In this document: positions 17,373 through 25,652 of the stretch, in pieces
Position numbering within the stretch: the stretch's first letter is position 1
Layout: each line of letters opens with the position of its first letter
From: Christiangramia portivictoriae DSM 23547
GTDB taxonomy: Bacteria > Bacteroidota > Bacteroidia > Flavobacteriales > Flavobacteriaceae
Direction of reading: 5' to 3'
Length of the DNA stretch: 64,000 nucleotides
Assembly: GCF_000423045.1 (NCBI RefSeq)
Contig: NZ_AUHF01000001.1
Location: 434,001 to 498,000, forward strand
Program-made: the position numbers and the translations under genes
Notes under the pieces: model-generated
The model's database searches: none
Told to the model about the DNA's origin: nothing
Seen by the model: the letters and a program-made list of their open reading frames with translations, nothing else

Positions 17373-19448
17373 TTATTCTACAGAGAAATCTGCATCTTCG
17401 ACTCCTTCGTTCACCATAATCTCTGAAACCTTGAATTCAAAAGATTGTGGTCCCATACTTTGTGAGATAGTGAAAGGAAATTTCACTCCTTTTACTTCCT
17501 GGTAATCACCGTAACCTGTTGGGATGCTCATTGTTTGTCCTCCCTGGCTAACTGTTTTCACCGACTGTACTTTTAGTCCGCTGTCTACAGCATAGTAGTT
17601 CTTTGTAGTAGCATCTGCACTCACAACGTAAGCGTCTTTACCATCTACCTGCTCGATTCCTTCGATTTTAGCTTCACCAACAGTTAATTCTGGAAAAGCA
17701 TCAGCATCAGCTTTCGCAGCTTTAATCTGGTCTTCGTTGTATGGCATTTTCTGTCCCATCTGCATTACGAAGCCTTTCTCACCATTAAATACCTGCTTGC
17801 TTACAACCTGACCACCCATAGTTACTTCCTGGCTTAATTTTCCAGCAGAAGTTCTGGTCATGTCAAGTCCAAGTTCTCTTCCCTGAACATTTGCACTGGC
17901 GATCATTTTTACAGTTTCAATACCTTCAACTGCCTCACGACCACCAATAGCGTCGATATATTTGTTATATACCTTCTCAACGCTCATATCAGCATCAACT
18001 TGTTTTTGCTCTGGCTTTTCAGTTTTCTCACCAAACCTGTTGTAGTAGTTGATAGGGTAAGTTTTGCCATTATAGGTCATCTTCTCCAGATTCTCCAAAA
18101 CATCTGCACCTTTACCGGCGATCACGATTCTTGAATTATCTGCAAGGAAATACTTCTTGGCAACACGTTGAACGTCTGCTTTAGTAACCTTATCAATTCT
18201 TTCCAGGTACTCTTCGTAGAAATCATCATTAAGGTCTTCAGTCTCAATTTCCATAGCGAAATTTGCGATTGTTGAAGGCTGCTCCAATGAAAGAACGAAA
18301 TCTCCGGTGATCTTAGCCTTGGCGTTTGCCAGTTCCTGATCTGTTACCATCTCGTTTCTCATTTTGTAAATCTCGTCAAGAAATGCCACTACAGAGCTAT
18401 CTGTAACTTCATTTCTCACACTGGCACTGGCTACGAAAGTTGAAGCATATTTGTCATTCCCGGTGCTTGAGTAAGCTCCGTAAGTATAACCTTTGTCCTC
18501 ACGAAGGTTAAGGAATAATCTTGCTTCACCACCACCACCAAGAATCTTGTTAGCTACAAGAACCGGGAAGTAATCGTCATCTTTTTTCTTAAGATTGATT
18601 GTATTTACAAGGGCTATTTCAGACTGTACAGCATTTGGCATATCAACAAAGTTGATCTCTGTTTGCTTTACATTAGATACCGCTGGCATTTTAGCTTCCG
18701 GAGTCGCTTTCCCTGTCCATGAGGAAAAGTTCTTTTTCACAAGATCTTTTACGTCATCTTCATCTACATCTCCAACAACTACCAGGTAAGCGTTCTTTGG
18801 TGAAAACCATGTATTGTAATAAGATTTCACATCCTCCAGGGTCACTGCGTTTACAGTTTCTTCCGTAGAGAATTCACCATAAGGGTGATCTTTCCCATAT
18901 GCCAGTGCAGAGCGGACTCTACGAGCGTTGAAGGAAACATCCTTTTCACTGCTTTTTAGTCCGTCGATAGTTCTTGCTTTAGACTTGTCAAATTCTTCCT
19001 GGGTAAATTGTGCATTGATTATCCCATCTGCCATCAAGGCAAGCACATCAGGGAAGTATTTAGATAGGGTATTCGCATTCGCACCACCAGCATAAAAATT
19101 TAGACGTGCCCCAAGAAAATCAACTTTTTCGTTGAATTCATCTTTAGACATGTTCTTGGTTCCGGTCCCAATAAGGTCACCGGTAATTCCGGAAACACCT
19201 GCTTTGGCACCTTCAGCATGAGGAGCGTTATCAAATCTAAGAGACATGGCAACTCGTGGTAATTTGTTGTTTTCCACGATCATTACCTGCATTCCATTAT
19301 CAAGCTTGAAGGTTTCAGGTTCGTCTACATTTACTTTAGGAGCAGGACCCGGTTCGGGCATCTGGCTACGGTCAATCTGAGCTGAAACTCCAACAGTTAG
19401 CGTTGCAAATGCTGCCAGAGTTAGTATATTTTTTCTCATTTTTTTCAA
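17373..19448 (-). CDS. M16-family peptidase-like protein without the zinc motif (inactive partner), with C-terminal extra domain
   Basis: A 691-residue exported protein with signal peptide (ends about residue 23, VSAQ). Two M16 half-domains span about 40-470. The position where active M16 enzymes carry HxxEH reads ITGDLIGTGT, so no zinc site is present. The R/Y pair of the non-catalytic subunit is visible (KGYTYGAYSS and ASASVRNEVTD). The remaining 200 or so residues resemble the lipoprotein-carrier-like domain often attached to such proteins in Bacteroidota. It lies 11 bases downstream of an active M16 gene; the two probably form a heterodimer in the periplasm, like mitochondrial processing peptidase. 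Confidence 0.9.
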   Translation of the reverse strand: MKKMRKNILTLAAFATLTVGVSAQIDRSQMPEPGPAPKVNVDEPETFKLDNGMQVMIVENNKLPRVAMSLRFDNAPHAEGAKAGVSGITGDLIGTGTKNMSKDEFNEKVDFLGARLNFYAGGANANTLSKYFPDVLALMADGIINAQFTQEEFDKSKARTIDGLKSSEKDVSFNARRVRSALAYGKDHPYGEFSTEETVNAVTLEDVKSYYNTWFSPKNAYLVVVGDVDEDDVKDLVKKNFSSWTGKATPEAKMPAVSNVKQTEINFVDMPNAVQSEIALVNTINLKKKDDDYFPVLVANKILGGGGEARLFLNLREDKGYTYGAYSSTGNDKYASTFVASASVRNEVTDSSVVAFLDEIYKMRNEMVTDQELANAKAKITGDFVLSLEQPSTIANFAMEIETEDLNDDFYEEYLERIDKVTKADVQRVAKKYFLADNSRIVIAGKGADVLENLEKMTYNGKTYPINYYNRFGEKTEKPEQKQVDADMSVEKVYNKYIDAIGGREAVEGIETVKMIASANVQGRELGLDMTRTSAGKLSQEVTMGGQVVSKQVFNGEKGFVMQMGQKMPYNEDQIKAAKADADAFPELTVGEAKIEGIEQVDGKDAYVVSADATTKNYYAVDSGLKVQSVKTVSQGGQTMSIPTGYGDYQEVKGVKFPFTISQSMGPQSFEFKVSEIMVNEGVEDADFSVE

Positions 19449-19459
19449 TTTTTTAATTA

Positions 19460-20782
19460 TTATTCCGGCTGTTCGCTGGCTGGTAAATACTCAAGCACTA
19501 CTCTCTGGTTAGGCTTTAGGTATTCTGAAGCAACTCTTTTGATGTCTTCTCTGGTGATATTTCTGTAAATATCGATTTGATCGTTGATAAGATCTGTATC
19601 TCCATAAAGAAGATAGTTTCTTGCCAAAGAGTTTGCGATTCCTGCAATGCTGGAATTCGAGTTTACAAAGTTGTTCTCTGCTTTGTTCTGTAGCTTCTGA
19701 AAATCTTTTTCAGTAATAAGCTCACTTCTAAGTTTAGCGATCTCTTCTTCAATTTCAGTATTCAGAGTTTCCAATTCTGTTTCACCCTGAGGAATACTGA
19801 AGATAAGATACATCCCGTAATCTTCCTGCTCTAAATTGAAAGCTCCAACCTGAAGTGCCTGCTTCTGCTCATCCACAAGTTTTTTGTAAAGTTTCGAGCT
19901 GTTACCGTCACTAAGGTAATCTGAGATCATGTTTAGTACATAAGAATCCTTTTCAGTAAAAGCCGGAGTTCTGTATCCAATTACTGAAGCCGGGATCTGG
20001 ATGTTGGAGTCATAAGACTTGGCATTGATCTGCTCTGTAATTGGCTCTTCTTTTGGGAAATCTCTGGTTACTTCATCTCCTGAAGGAATTGGACCAAAGT
20101 AATCCTCGATCATCTTTTTAGTATCATCGATCTTGATATCACCAGCAACTACCAGTACAGCGTTGTTAGGAACATAATATTTATCGAAGTAAGCTTTGAA
20201 CTCATCTAAAGTAGCCGCATCAAGATCCTCCATATAGCCAATGTTTGGATCTTTATAAGGATGGTTTTTGAACATGTTCTCCTGCATTGCTGGTAACAGG
20301 TTGCCATAAGGAGAATTGTCCATACGCAGTCTTCTTTCTTCTTTTACCACTTCATTCTGAGTGTCCACACCTTTCTGTCCAATGATTGGGTGTAACATTC
20401 TTTCAGATTCCATCCACAATCCTAATTCAAGATTGTTGGAAGGAAATACTTCGTAATAGTAAGTTCTGTCCTGGCTGGTGTTGGCGTTGTTGCTACCACC
20501 ATTGGAACTCACGATTTCGAACCACTTTCCATTTGGAATGTTCTCGGTTCCTTCGAACAACAGGTGCTCGAAAAAGTGAGCCATCCCGGTTCTGCCGTCT
20601 TCACGGTCTTTTCCACCCACATGGTACATTACAGATGTGGTTACAACAGGAGCAGAGTTATCCTTGTGCAGGATCACGTGCAACCCGTTGTCTAAATCAT
20701 ACTCAGTAAATTCTACTTCCTGAGCAAATCCTACGATTCCAATCATGAAAAAGCAGAATAACAGTCCTAGTTTGTTAATCAT
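19460..20782 (-). CDS. M16-family zinc metallopeptidase (catalytic partner)
   Basis: A 440-residue periplasmic peptidase. The signal peptide (INKLGLLFCFFMIGIVGFAQ) starts from the ATG at 20782; an in-frame TTG at 20800 is less likely. The inverted zinc motif HFFEH gives His69, Glu72 and His73, and the third ligand lies in NEVVKEERR near residue 148. The protein has two half-domains as in PqqL/MPP-beta relatives. Substrate unknown, probably peptides. The inactive M16 gene follows after 11 bases. Confidence 0.93.
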   Translation of the reverse strand: MINKLGLLFCFFMIGIVGFAQEVEFTEYDLDNGLHVILHKDNSAPVVTTSVMYHVGGKDREDGRTGMAHFFEHLLFEGTENIPNGKWFEIVSSNGGSNNANTSQDRTYYYEVFPSNNLELGLWMESERMLHPIIGQKGVDTQNEVVKEERRLRMDNSPYGNLLPAMQENMFKNHPYKDPNIGYMEDLDAATLDEFKAYFDKYYVPNNAVLVVAGDIKIDDTKKMIEDYFGPIPSGDEVTRDFPKEEPITEQINAKSYDSNIQIPASVIGYRTPAFTEKDSYVLNMISDYLSDGNSSKLYKKLVDEQKQALQVGAFNLEQEDYGMYLIFSIPQGETELETLNTEIEEEIAKLRSELITEKDFQKLQNKAENNFVNSNSSIAGIANSLARNYLLYGDTDLINDQIDIYRNITREDIKRVASEYLKPNQRVVLEYLPASEQPE

Positions 20783-20947
20783 TTTTTTAAGGTTTTTCAA
20801 TTGCCATTATTAGTTTGTGTAGCTCGTGAAAAGTTACAATAAATTCAGCTTAATATGCAGATTGTGCGGAATGTGTTAAAATTAACAAGCTATTAAGGCA
20901 ATAAACGCGGTATTTTTAGGAAATTTACGATCAAAACCAACATTGCT

Positions 20948-21412
20948 ATGGGTAAATTCAGTATTCCTATTAAATACGGTGTGGCTGTTGCCGCCGGTCT
21001 TATTGCTTATTTTCTAATTCTTTCACTTTTCGATGCTCACAATCAACCAATCTACAGCCTATTCAATGGTGTGATCATGGCGTATGGTATGTTTGAGGCG
21101 GTTAAACATTACAGACTGCATAAAGGGAATAAATTTAAATATCAAAAGGGCTTTATGGCCAGTTTACTAACGGGCTTCAATGCTACTATTATATTTACGA
21201 TCTTTTTCGGTATTTACGCTACGGAAATAAATCCAGGGTTCCTGGATGAACTTATCACGGTTTGGATTACAGATTACAATACCAGCATTGGAGTTGTTTT
21301 ATTTGTAGTTGCCGTCATGGGATTTGCTACGAGCCTGGTACTAACCCTGGCATACATGCAGTTATTCAAAGATTCATGGAACACTAAAGAGGCTAAAAAG
21401 CATACTTTATAG
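20948..21412 (+). CDS. DUF4199-type membrane protein
   Basis: A 154-residue inner-membrane protein with four predicted segments (about 7-28, 35-52, 75-98, 115-142) and a basic loop HYRLHKGNKFKYQKGF between the second and third, the layout of DUF4199 proteins of Bacteroidota. Function unknown. Stands alone between the M16 genes (divergent) and rplU. Confidence 0.75.
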   Translation: MGKFSIPIKYGVAVAAGLIAYFLILSLFDAHNQPIYSLFNGVIMAYGMFEAVKHYRLHKGNKFKYQKGFMASLLTGFNATIIFTIFFGIYATEINPGFLDELITVWITDYNTSIGVVLFVVAVMGFATSLVLTLAYMQLFKDSWNTKEAKKHTL

Positions 21413-21436
21413 TCTAAGCCGAAAAAAACAAAAACC

Positions 21437-21467
21437 TTTGTCAATTAATTAATTAGAATTATATTTG
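21437..21467 (+). promoter_or_regulatory. Promoter of rplU-rpmA
   Basis: TTTG (21437-21440), exactly 19 bases, TATATTTG (21460-21467) followed by C. This is a full match to the Bacteroidota housekeeping consensus. Leader length to the ATG is about 57 bases. Confidence 0.78.
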
Positions 21468-21473
21468 CACCCG

Positions 21474-21491
21474 CTTGCGTGAAAACGGAAG
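21474..21491 (+). promoter_or_regulatory. GNRA-capped hairpin in the rplU leader
   Basis: CTTGCGT and ACGGAAG form a 7-position stem (one G-G mismatch) closed by a GAAA tetraloop. TGA and then TTTTT follow. It may act in regulating bL21/bL27 synthesis, or as an mRNA stabiliser; structure only, function inferred. Confidence 0.4.
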
Positions 21492-21529
21492 TGATTTTTA
21501 TTAAGTATTTATATAACTAATTATACGCT

Positions 21530-22021
21530 ATGTACGCAATTGTAGAGATAGCAGGGCAGCAATTTAAAGTTGCAAAAGACCAGAGAGTTTATGTGAATCG
21601 CCTGGCAGGTAAAGAAGGAGACAGTATCTCTTTTGATAAGGTACTTCTTACTGCAGATGGAGATAGCATTACTGTTGGCGCCCCGGCTATAGAAGGAGCT
21701 TTGGTTGGAGCAAAAATCAACCGTCACCTTAAAGGTGAAAAAGTAATCGTTTTCAAAAAGAAAAGACGTAAGGGTTACAGAACCAAAAATGGTCACAGAC
21801 AAGCACTTACTGAAATTCTTATCGAAGGTATCGATCTTAAAGGTGGATCTAAATCTACTTCAGCCAAGAAAGAAGAGCCTAAGAAAGAAAGCAAAAAAGA
21901 AGAATCTTCAAACGATCTAAGTCAGAACACAGTTGCAGAGCTGAGAGAAATGGCTAAAGACAAAGGTGTTGAGGGATATTCTTCAATGAAAAAAGCAGAA
22001 TTAATTGCTGCATTAAGCTAG
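21530..22021 (+). CDS. rplU: 50S ribosomal protein bL21 with C-terminal Rho-N/SAP-like extension
   Basis: Ribosomal large-subunit protein. Residues 1-103 are bL21 (YAIVEIAGQQFKVAKDQRVYVNRL; KKRRKGYRTKNGHRQALTEILI). A Lys/Glu-rich linker follows (about 104-127) and then a 35-residue domain LSQNTVAELREMAKDKGVEGY...KKAELIAALS, which has the helical pattern of Rho N-terminal/SAP-like nucleic-acid-binding modules. Standard bL21 is about 103 residues, so the tail adds 60. Upstream of rpmA by 25 bases, the usual pair. Confidence 0.95.
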   Translation: MYAIVEIAGQQFKVAKDQRVYVNRLAGKEGDSISFDKVLLTADGDSITVGAPAIEGALVGAKINRHLKGEKVIVFKKKRRKGYRTKNGHRQALTEILIEGIDLKGGSKSTSAKKEEPKKESKKEESSNDLSQNTVAELREMAKDKGVEGYSSMKKAELIAALS

Positions 22022-22046
22022 TGTAAACTACTAAAAACGAAATAAG

Positions 22047-22307
22047 ATGGCACATAAAAAAGGAGTTGGTAGTTCCAAGAACGGTAGAGAATCAGAATCG
22101 AAACGTCTAGGCGTGAAGATTTTTGGTGGACAGGCTGCTGTTGCGGGAAATATTATCGTAAGACAGAGAGGTACTGCTCACCGTCCAGGTGATAACGTAT
22201 ACGCTGGAAAAGATCATACTTTACACGCTAAAGTTGACGGACTAGTGAAATTCACTAAGAAGAAAGATGATAAATCTTATGTTTCTATCGAGCCATTTGA
22301 GGCATAG
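22047..22307 (+). CDS. rpmA: 50S ribosomal protein bL27
   Basis: Large-subunit protein near the peptidyl transferase centre. The 86-residue protein begins [16 protein letters not shown], so its N-terminal tail starts directly without the cleaved extension known in Firmicutes. [18 protein letters not shown] is the family signature. Expressed with rplU. Confidence 0.97.
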   Translation: MAHKKGVGSSKNGRESESKRLGVKIFGGQAAVAGNIIVRQRGTAHRPGDNVYAGKDHTLHAKVDGLVKFTKKKDDKSYVSIEPFEA

Positions 22308-22328
22308 GTAGATTCAAATTTATATTGG

Positions 22329-22358
22329 AACCCTCTCCAGAAATGCAGAGGGTTTTTT
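22329..22358 (+). terminator. Terminator of rplU-rpmA
   Basis: AACCCTCT and AGAGGGTT pair across a 10-base loop; TTTT follows the stem. It begins 22 bases after the rpmA stop. Confidence 0.85.
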
Positions 22359-22409
22359 ATTTCCTATTCTTAAATTGTTTAACTTTACTTTTAAATAAAT
22401 AAACAAAAC

Positions 22410-22703
22410 ATGATCGCAGAAGAATATGATTTGGATGAAAGACAGATTGATCGTATCATTTCAATGGCATGGGAAGACAGAACTACCTTTGAAGCCATTG
22501 AGTTTCAATTTGGATTAAAAGAAGACGAGGTTATCAGGTTTATGCGCGAGCAGATGCATCCAAGGAACTGGAGAAAATGGAGAGCCAGAGTGCAGGGTAG
22601 AAAAACAAAACATGAGAAGCTGAGAAGTGATGATGTTAGCAGGTTTAAAAGCAAAGCTCAGCGTCATATCACCGGTAACAGAATTAGTAAAAAGAAATAT
22701 TAA
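22410..22703 (+). CDS. DUF2805 / TIGR03643 family protein
   Basis: A 97-residue basic protein. The N-terminal part EYDLDERQIDRIISMAWEDRTTFEAIEFQFGL is the family hallmark and looks like a helix-turn-helix; the C-terminal half is rich in Arg and Lys (NWRKWRARVQGRKTKHEK). Families of this type are uncharacterised. A nucleic-acid-binding role is a guess from composition. Confidence 0.82.
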   Translation: MIAEEYDLDERQIDRIISMAWEDRTTFEAIEFQFGLKEDEVIRFMREQMHPRNWRKWRARVQGRKTKHEKLRSDDVSRFKSKAQRHITGNRISKKKY

Positions 22704-22720
22704 TCCTTTCTACAGAAACA

Positions 22721-22747
22721 AAAAATCCCCGGGCAGCGGGGATTTTT
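22721..22747. terminator. Bidirectional terminator between DUF2805 and LVIVD genes
   Basis: AAAATCCCC and GGGGATTTT form a 9-bp stem around GGGCAGC, with A and T runs outside. It serves two convergent genes. Confidence 0.9.
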
Positions 22748-22773
22748 CGAAAAACCAAACAAAAAAAGGGTGA

Positions 22774-24000
22774 TCAATTCAAAGAGAATGTACTAATTAA
22801 ATTAACCTCATTACCCTTATAGGAATATTGGGAAAGTGTATTATCCCCGATCATTAGCAGCTTGTCATCAAGAGGAATGACATCATAGGTGTTAATGTTC
22901 GTAAATTGATCTACAAGACTAAGATCGGGGGTGTTTTTAGTGTCAAATATTTTCAGTCCTTCATCGCCATCACAAACGAAAAGCCAGTCATCCTTGACGC
23001 CCAGGCCATATGGATTGTTCATCTCATAGCTATTTACAATTCTGGGATTGCTCTTGTCTGCAACATCCACGACATCCAGTTGATTAAAATTTTGTCCGCA
23101 ATTATTGCCGCCACGAATGGTCACGTAAGCGTAGTTGTCTTTCACTACCACTGGATCGCATCCAAGTACGTGTTGAAGAAACGAGACCTGTTGTGGAGAT
23201 TCTGGGTTTGCCAGATCGTAAATATACATTCCAGTCGAGCTTCCAAGATAAAGGTGATCCTGATAATGGAAAATCGTTTCTATGTCCCAGCCGGCATATT
23301 CGCTGCTAAGTTCAACCGGGTTGGAAGGATTGCTTATGTCTATTACAGAGAGTTCGCTCTCTTCAGCTATGTAAAGCAATTCTTCACTTATGGTAAACCT
23401 GGCCATACTTCCGCCGATACCAGATCCACCGCCGTCTGCTTCTGAGAAGAAAGGCTCGTTAACAAGATCACCTCTTGCATATTCTATTTTTCGGGACTCG
23501 GTGATATAGCCTATAATGACTTCAGTAGTATAATCAAAGTTTTCAAAGTCGACAAAACTTACCTGTTCTGGTGGATTGCGATAGTAATTAGGAAAAATGT
23601 CTTTGACCCTGCCAGCTTCTTTAATAGCACTCATGTCACTAAGATCGAAAACGACCAGGTCCATCCCGTTATTAGCATAGAGCATGTTATTTCTAATCGC
23701 TACATCAGTATTACGAGGGATTTTTAAAAACTGAACTTTTACAGGGTTAAAAGGATCGGTATTATTGATTATGTGAACACCTTCGTTTTTGTCATTGATG
23801 AATATATAGTTCTGCCAGGCGTAGATCTTTCCCGATTCCTTGATTTCCCTGGGAGCCTGAATTTCTACAGAAGCACGAAAATCAGCGATGGACTGAGTTA
23901 CGGGTACTGCAACCGTAGTAAACTCATCATCACTATCCTCCTCACATGAAGTGAAGAGGAAAAGTGGTGATAATAGTAACACAAAAAGTAAATTTTTCAT
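22774..24000 (-). CDS. LVIVD-repeat lipoprotein
   Basis: A 408-residue exported lipoprotein; signal peptide ends at Cys19 (LFTSCEED) followed by an acidic stretch, the kind often seen on surface-exposed lipoproteins of Bacteroidota. The body contains repeated segments of the LVIVD type (for example LYIAEESELSVIDISNPSNPVELS, and NGMDLVVFDLSDMSAIKEAG), which build a beta-propeller-like domain. No catalytic residue is evident. Function unknown. Confidence 0.86.
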   Translation of the reverse strand: MKNLLFVLLLSPLFLFTSCEEDSDDEFTTVAVPVTQSIADFRASVEIQAPREIKESGKIYAWQNYIFINDKNEGVHIINNTDPFNPVKVQFLKIPRNTDVAIRNNMLYANNGMDLVVFDLSDMSAIKEAGRVKDIFPNYYRNPPEQVSFVDFENFDYTTEVIIGYITESRKIEYARGDLVNEPFFSEADGGGSGIGGSMARFTISEELLYIAEESELSVIDISNPSNPVELSSEYAGWDIETIFHYQDHLYLGSSTGMYIYDLANPESPQQVSFLQHVLGCDPVVVKDNYAYVTIRGGNNCGQNFNQLDVVDVADKSNPRIVNSYEMNNPYGLGVKDDWLFVCDGDEGLKIFDTKNTPDLSLVDQFTNINTYDVIPLDDKLLMIGDNTLSQYSYKGNEVNLISTFSLN

Positions 24001-24080
24001 GTGTAATTGTGGTTAGGTATCAGTTAGATGCTACACTTTCGAAAAGGTTGCGTAGGATTTAAGAAAATTTTTTCTGTCAC

Positions 24081-24111
24081 TTTGTCAGAACCTTGTTTAG
24101 TTCTATCTTTG
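24081..24111 (+). promoter_or_regulatory. Promoter of the miaB-secG run
   Basis: TTTG (24081-24084), 19 bases, TATCTTTG (24104-24111) followed by C, a full consensus match. The leader to the miaB ATG is about 28 bases. Confidence 0.76.
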
Positions 24112-24144
24112 CCTTTCTAAAAACCTAAAGGCTGGTTTAGATTT

Positions 24145-25590
24145 ATGGAGAAGACAATAGATGAGAAAAGACAGGGGAATTCATTAGTAATGGAGCCTAA
24201 GGCTGAAAACACCCGTAAGCTGTTTATTGAGAGTTATGGTTGCGCGATGAACTTCAGTGATTCTGAAATTGTCGCTTCCATTCTTAGTAAAGAAGGTTTT
24301 AATACTACCCAGAAACTGGAGGAAGCAGATCTTGTGCTGGTAAATACCTGTTCAATTCGTGATAAAGCAGAGCAAACAGTAAGGAAAAGACTGGAAAAAT
24401 ACAATGCCGTTAAAAGAATAAATCCCGGGATGAAAGTGGGAGTTCTGGGTTGTATGGCAGAGCGGCTTAAAAGCAAATTTCTTGAAGAAGAGAAGATCGT
24501 GGATATGGTCGTTGGGCCAGATGCCTATAAGGATCTTCCAAATCTTGTGAGTGAGATCGAAGAAGGTAGAAGTGCCATGAATGTGCTTTTATCCAAAGAG
24601 GAGACTTATGGCGATATTTCTCCGGTGAGGTTGCAAAGCAATGGGGTTTCGGCATTCGTATCGATTACCCGCGGTTGTGACAATATGTGTACTTTTTGCG
24701 TGGTTCCTTTTACCCGAGGTCGTGAACGCAGCCGTGATCCTCAAAGTATTCTGGAAGAGGTGAACGATCTGGCAGCTAAAGGTTTTAAAGAGATCACATT
24801 GCTGGGTCAAAACGTAGATAGTTATCTATGGTATGGGGGCGGACTCAAAAAAGACTTTAAAAATGCTACTGAAATTCAAAAGGCGACGGCGACAGATTTC
24901 TCACAACTTTTGAAACTGGTGGCAGAAGCACATCCTAAAATGAGAATCAGGTTCTCCACCTCAAATCCTCAGGATATGACGCTGGATGTGATCAAAATGG
25001 TAGCAAAGTATCCAAATATTTGTAATTACCTGCATTTACCAGTGCAGTCTGGAAGCAACCGAATTCTGAAGGCGATGAACAGGCTGCACACCCGTGAAGA
25101 ATATTTTGAGCTTATTCGAAATATCAGGGAAATGATCCCAAATTGCGGGATTTCTCAGGATATGATTACCGGCTTTCCAACAGAAACCGAGGAAGATCAC
25201 CAGGATACCTTATCCCTGATGGAGGAAGTTGTCTACGATTTTGGTTATATGTATGCTTATTCTGAAAGACCTGGAACTATGGCTGAAAGAAAGCTGGAAG
25301 ATGATGTGCCTCAGGAAGTCAAGAAAAGACGTCTTCAGGAGATCGTAGATCTTCAGCAGAAACATAGCAAACAGAGAACCAAACGATTCTTAGGTGAAAT
25401 TACGGAAGTATTGATCGAGCGGGAATCTAAAAAATCTGATCAACACTGGAGCGGTAGAAATTCACAGAATACGGTAGTGGTTTTTGACAAGGAAAATTAT
25501 AAGATCGGTGATTTTGTAAACGTAAAAATTAAGGACTGTACCAGCGCGACTCTTATCGGCGAGCCTGTGGGGTATAGTGATAATAACTAA
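24145..25590 (+). CDS. miaB: tRNA-2-methylthio-N6-dimethylallyladenosine synthase
   Basis: Radical SAM methylthiotransferase acting on A37 of tRNAs. The N-terminal UPF0004 domain binds the auxiliary cluster through Cys33, Cys69 and Cys103 (ESYGCAMN, VNTCSIR, LGCMAER). The radical SAM triad is Cys178, Cys182 and Cys185 (TRGCDNMCTFC). A TRAM domain closes the protein (about 410-475). The 481 residues include a short N-terminal extension of about 20. First gene of a run with the AAA+ activator, lptE, TPR and secG. Confidence 0.97.
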   Translation: MEKTIDEKRQGNSLVMEPKAENTRKLFIESYGCAMNFSDSEIVASILSKEGFNTTQKLEEADLVLVNTCSIRDKAEQTVRKRLEKYNAVKRINPGMKVGVLGCMAERLKSKFLEEEKIVDMVVGPDAYKDLPNLVSEIEEGRSAMNVLLSKEETYGDISPVRLQSNGVSAFVSITRGCDNMCTFCVVPFTRGRERSRDPQSILEEVNDLAAKGFKEITLLGQNVDSYLWYGGGLKKDFKNATEIQKATATDFSQLLKLVAEAHPKMRIRFSTSNPQDMTLDVIKMVAKYPNICNYLHLPVQSGSNRILKAMNRLHTREEYFELIRNIREMIPNCGISQDMITGFPTETEEDHQDTLSLMEEVVYDFGYMYAYSERPGTMAERKLEDDVPQEVKKRRLQEIVDLQQKHSKQRTKRFLGEITEVLIERESKKSDQHWSGRNSQNTVVVFDKENYKIGDFVNVKIKDCTSATLIGEPVGYSDNN

Positions 25591-25652
25591 CAATTACGAT
25601 GACATTCTTTTGATGAATACTGAGGAATGTATTAATAATACTGAAATTTTAA

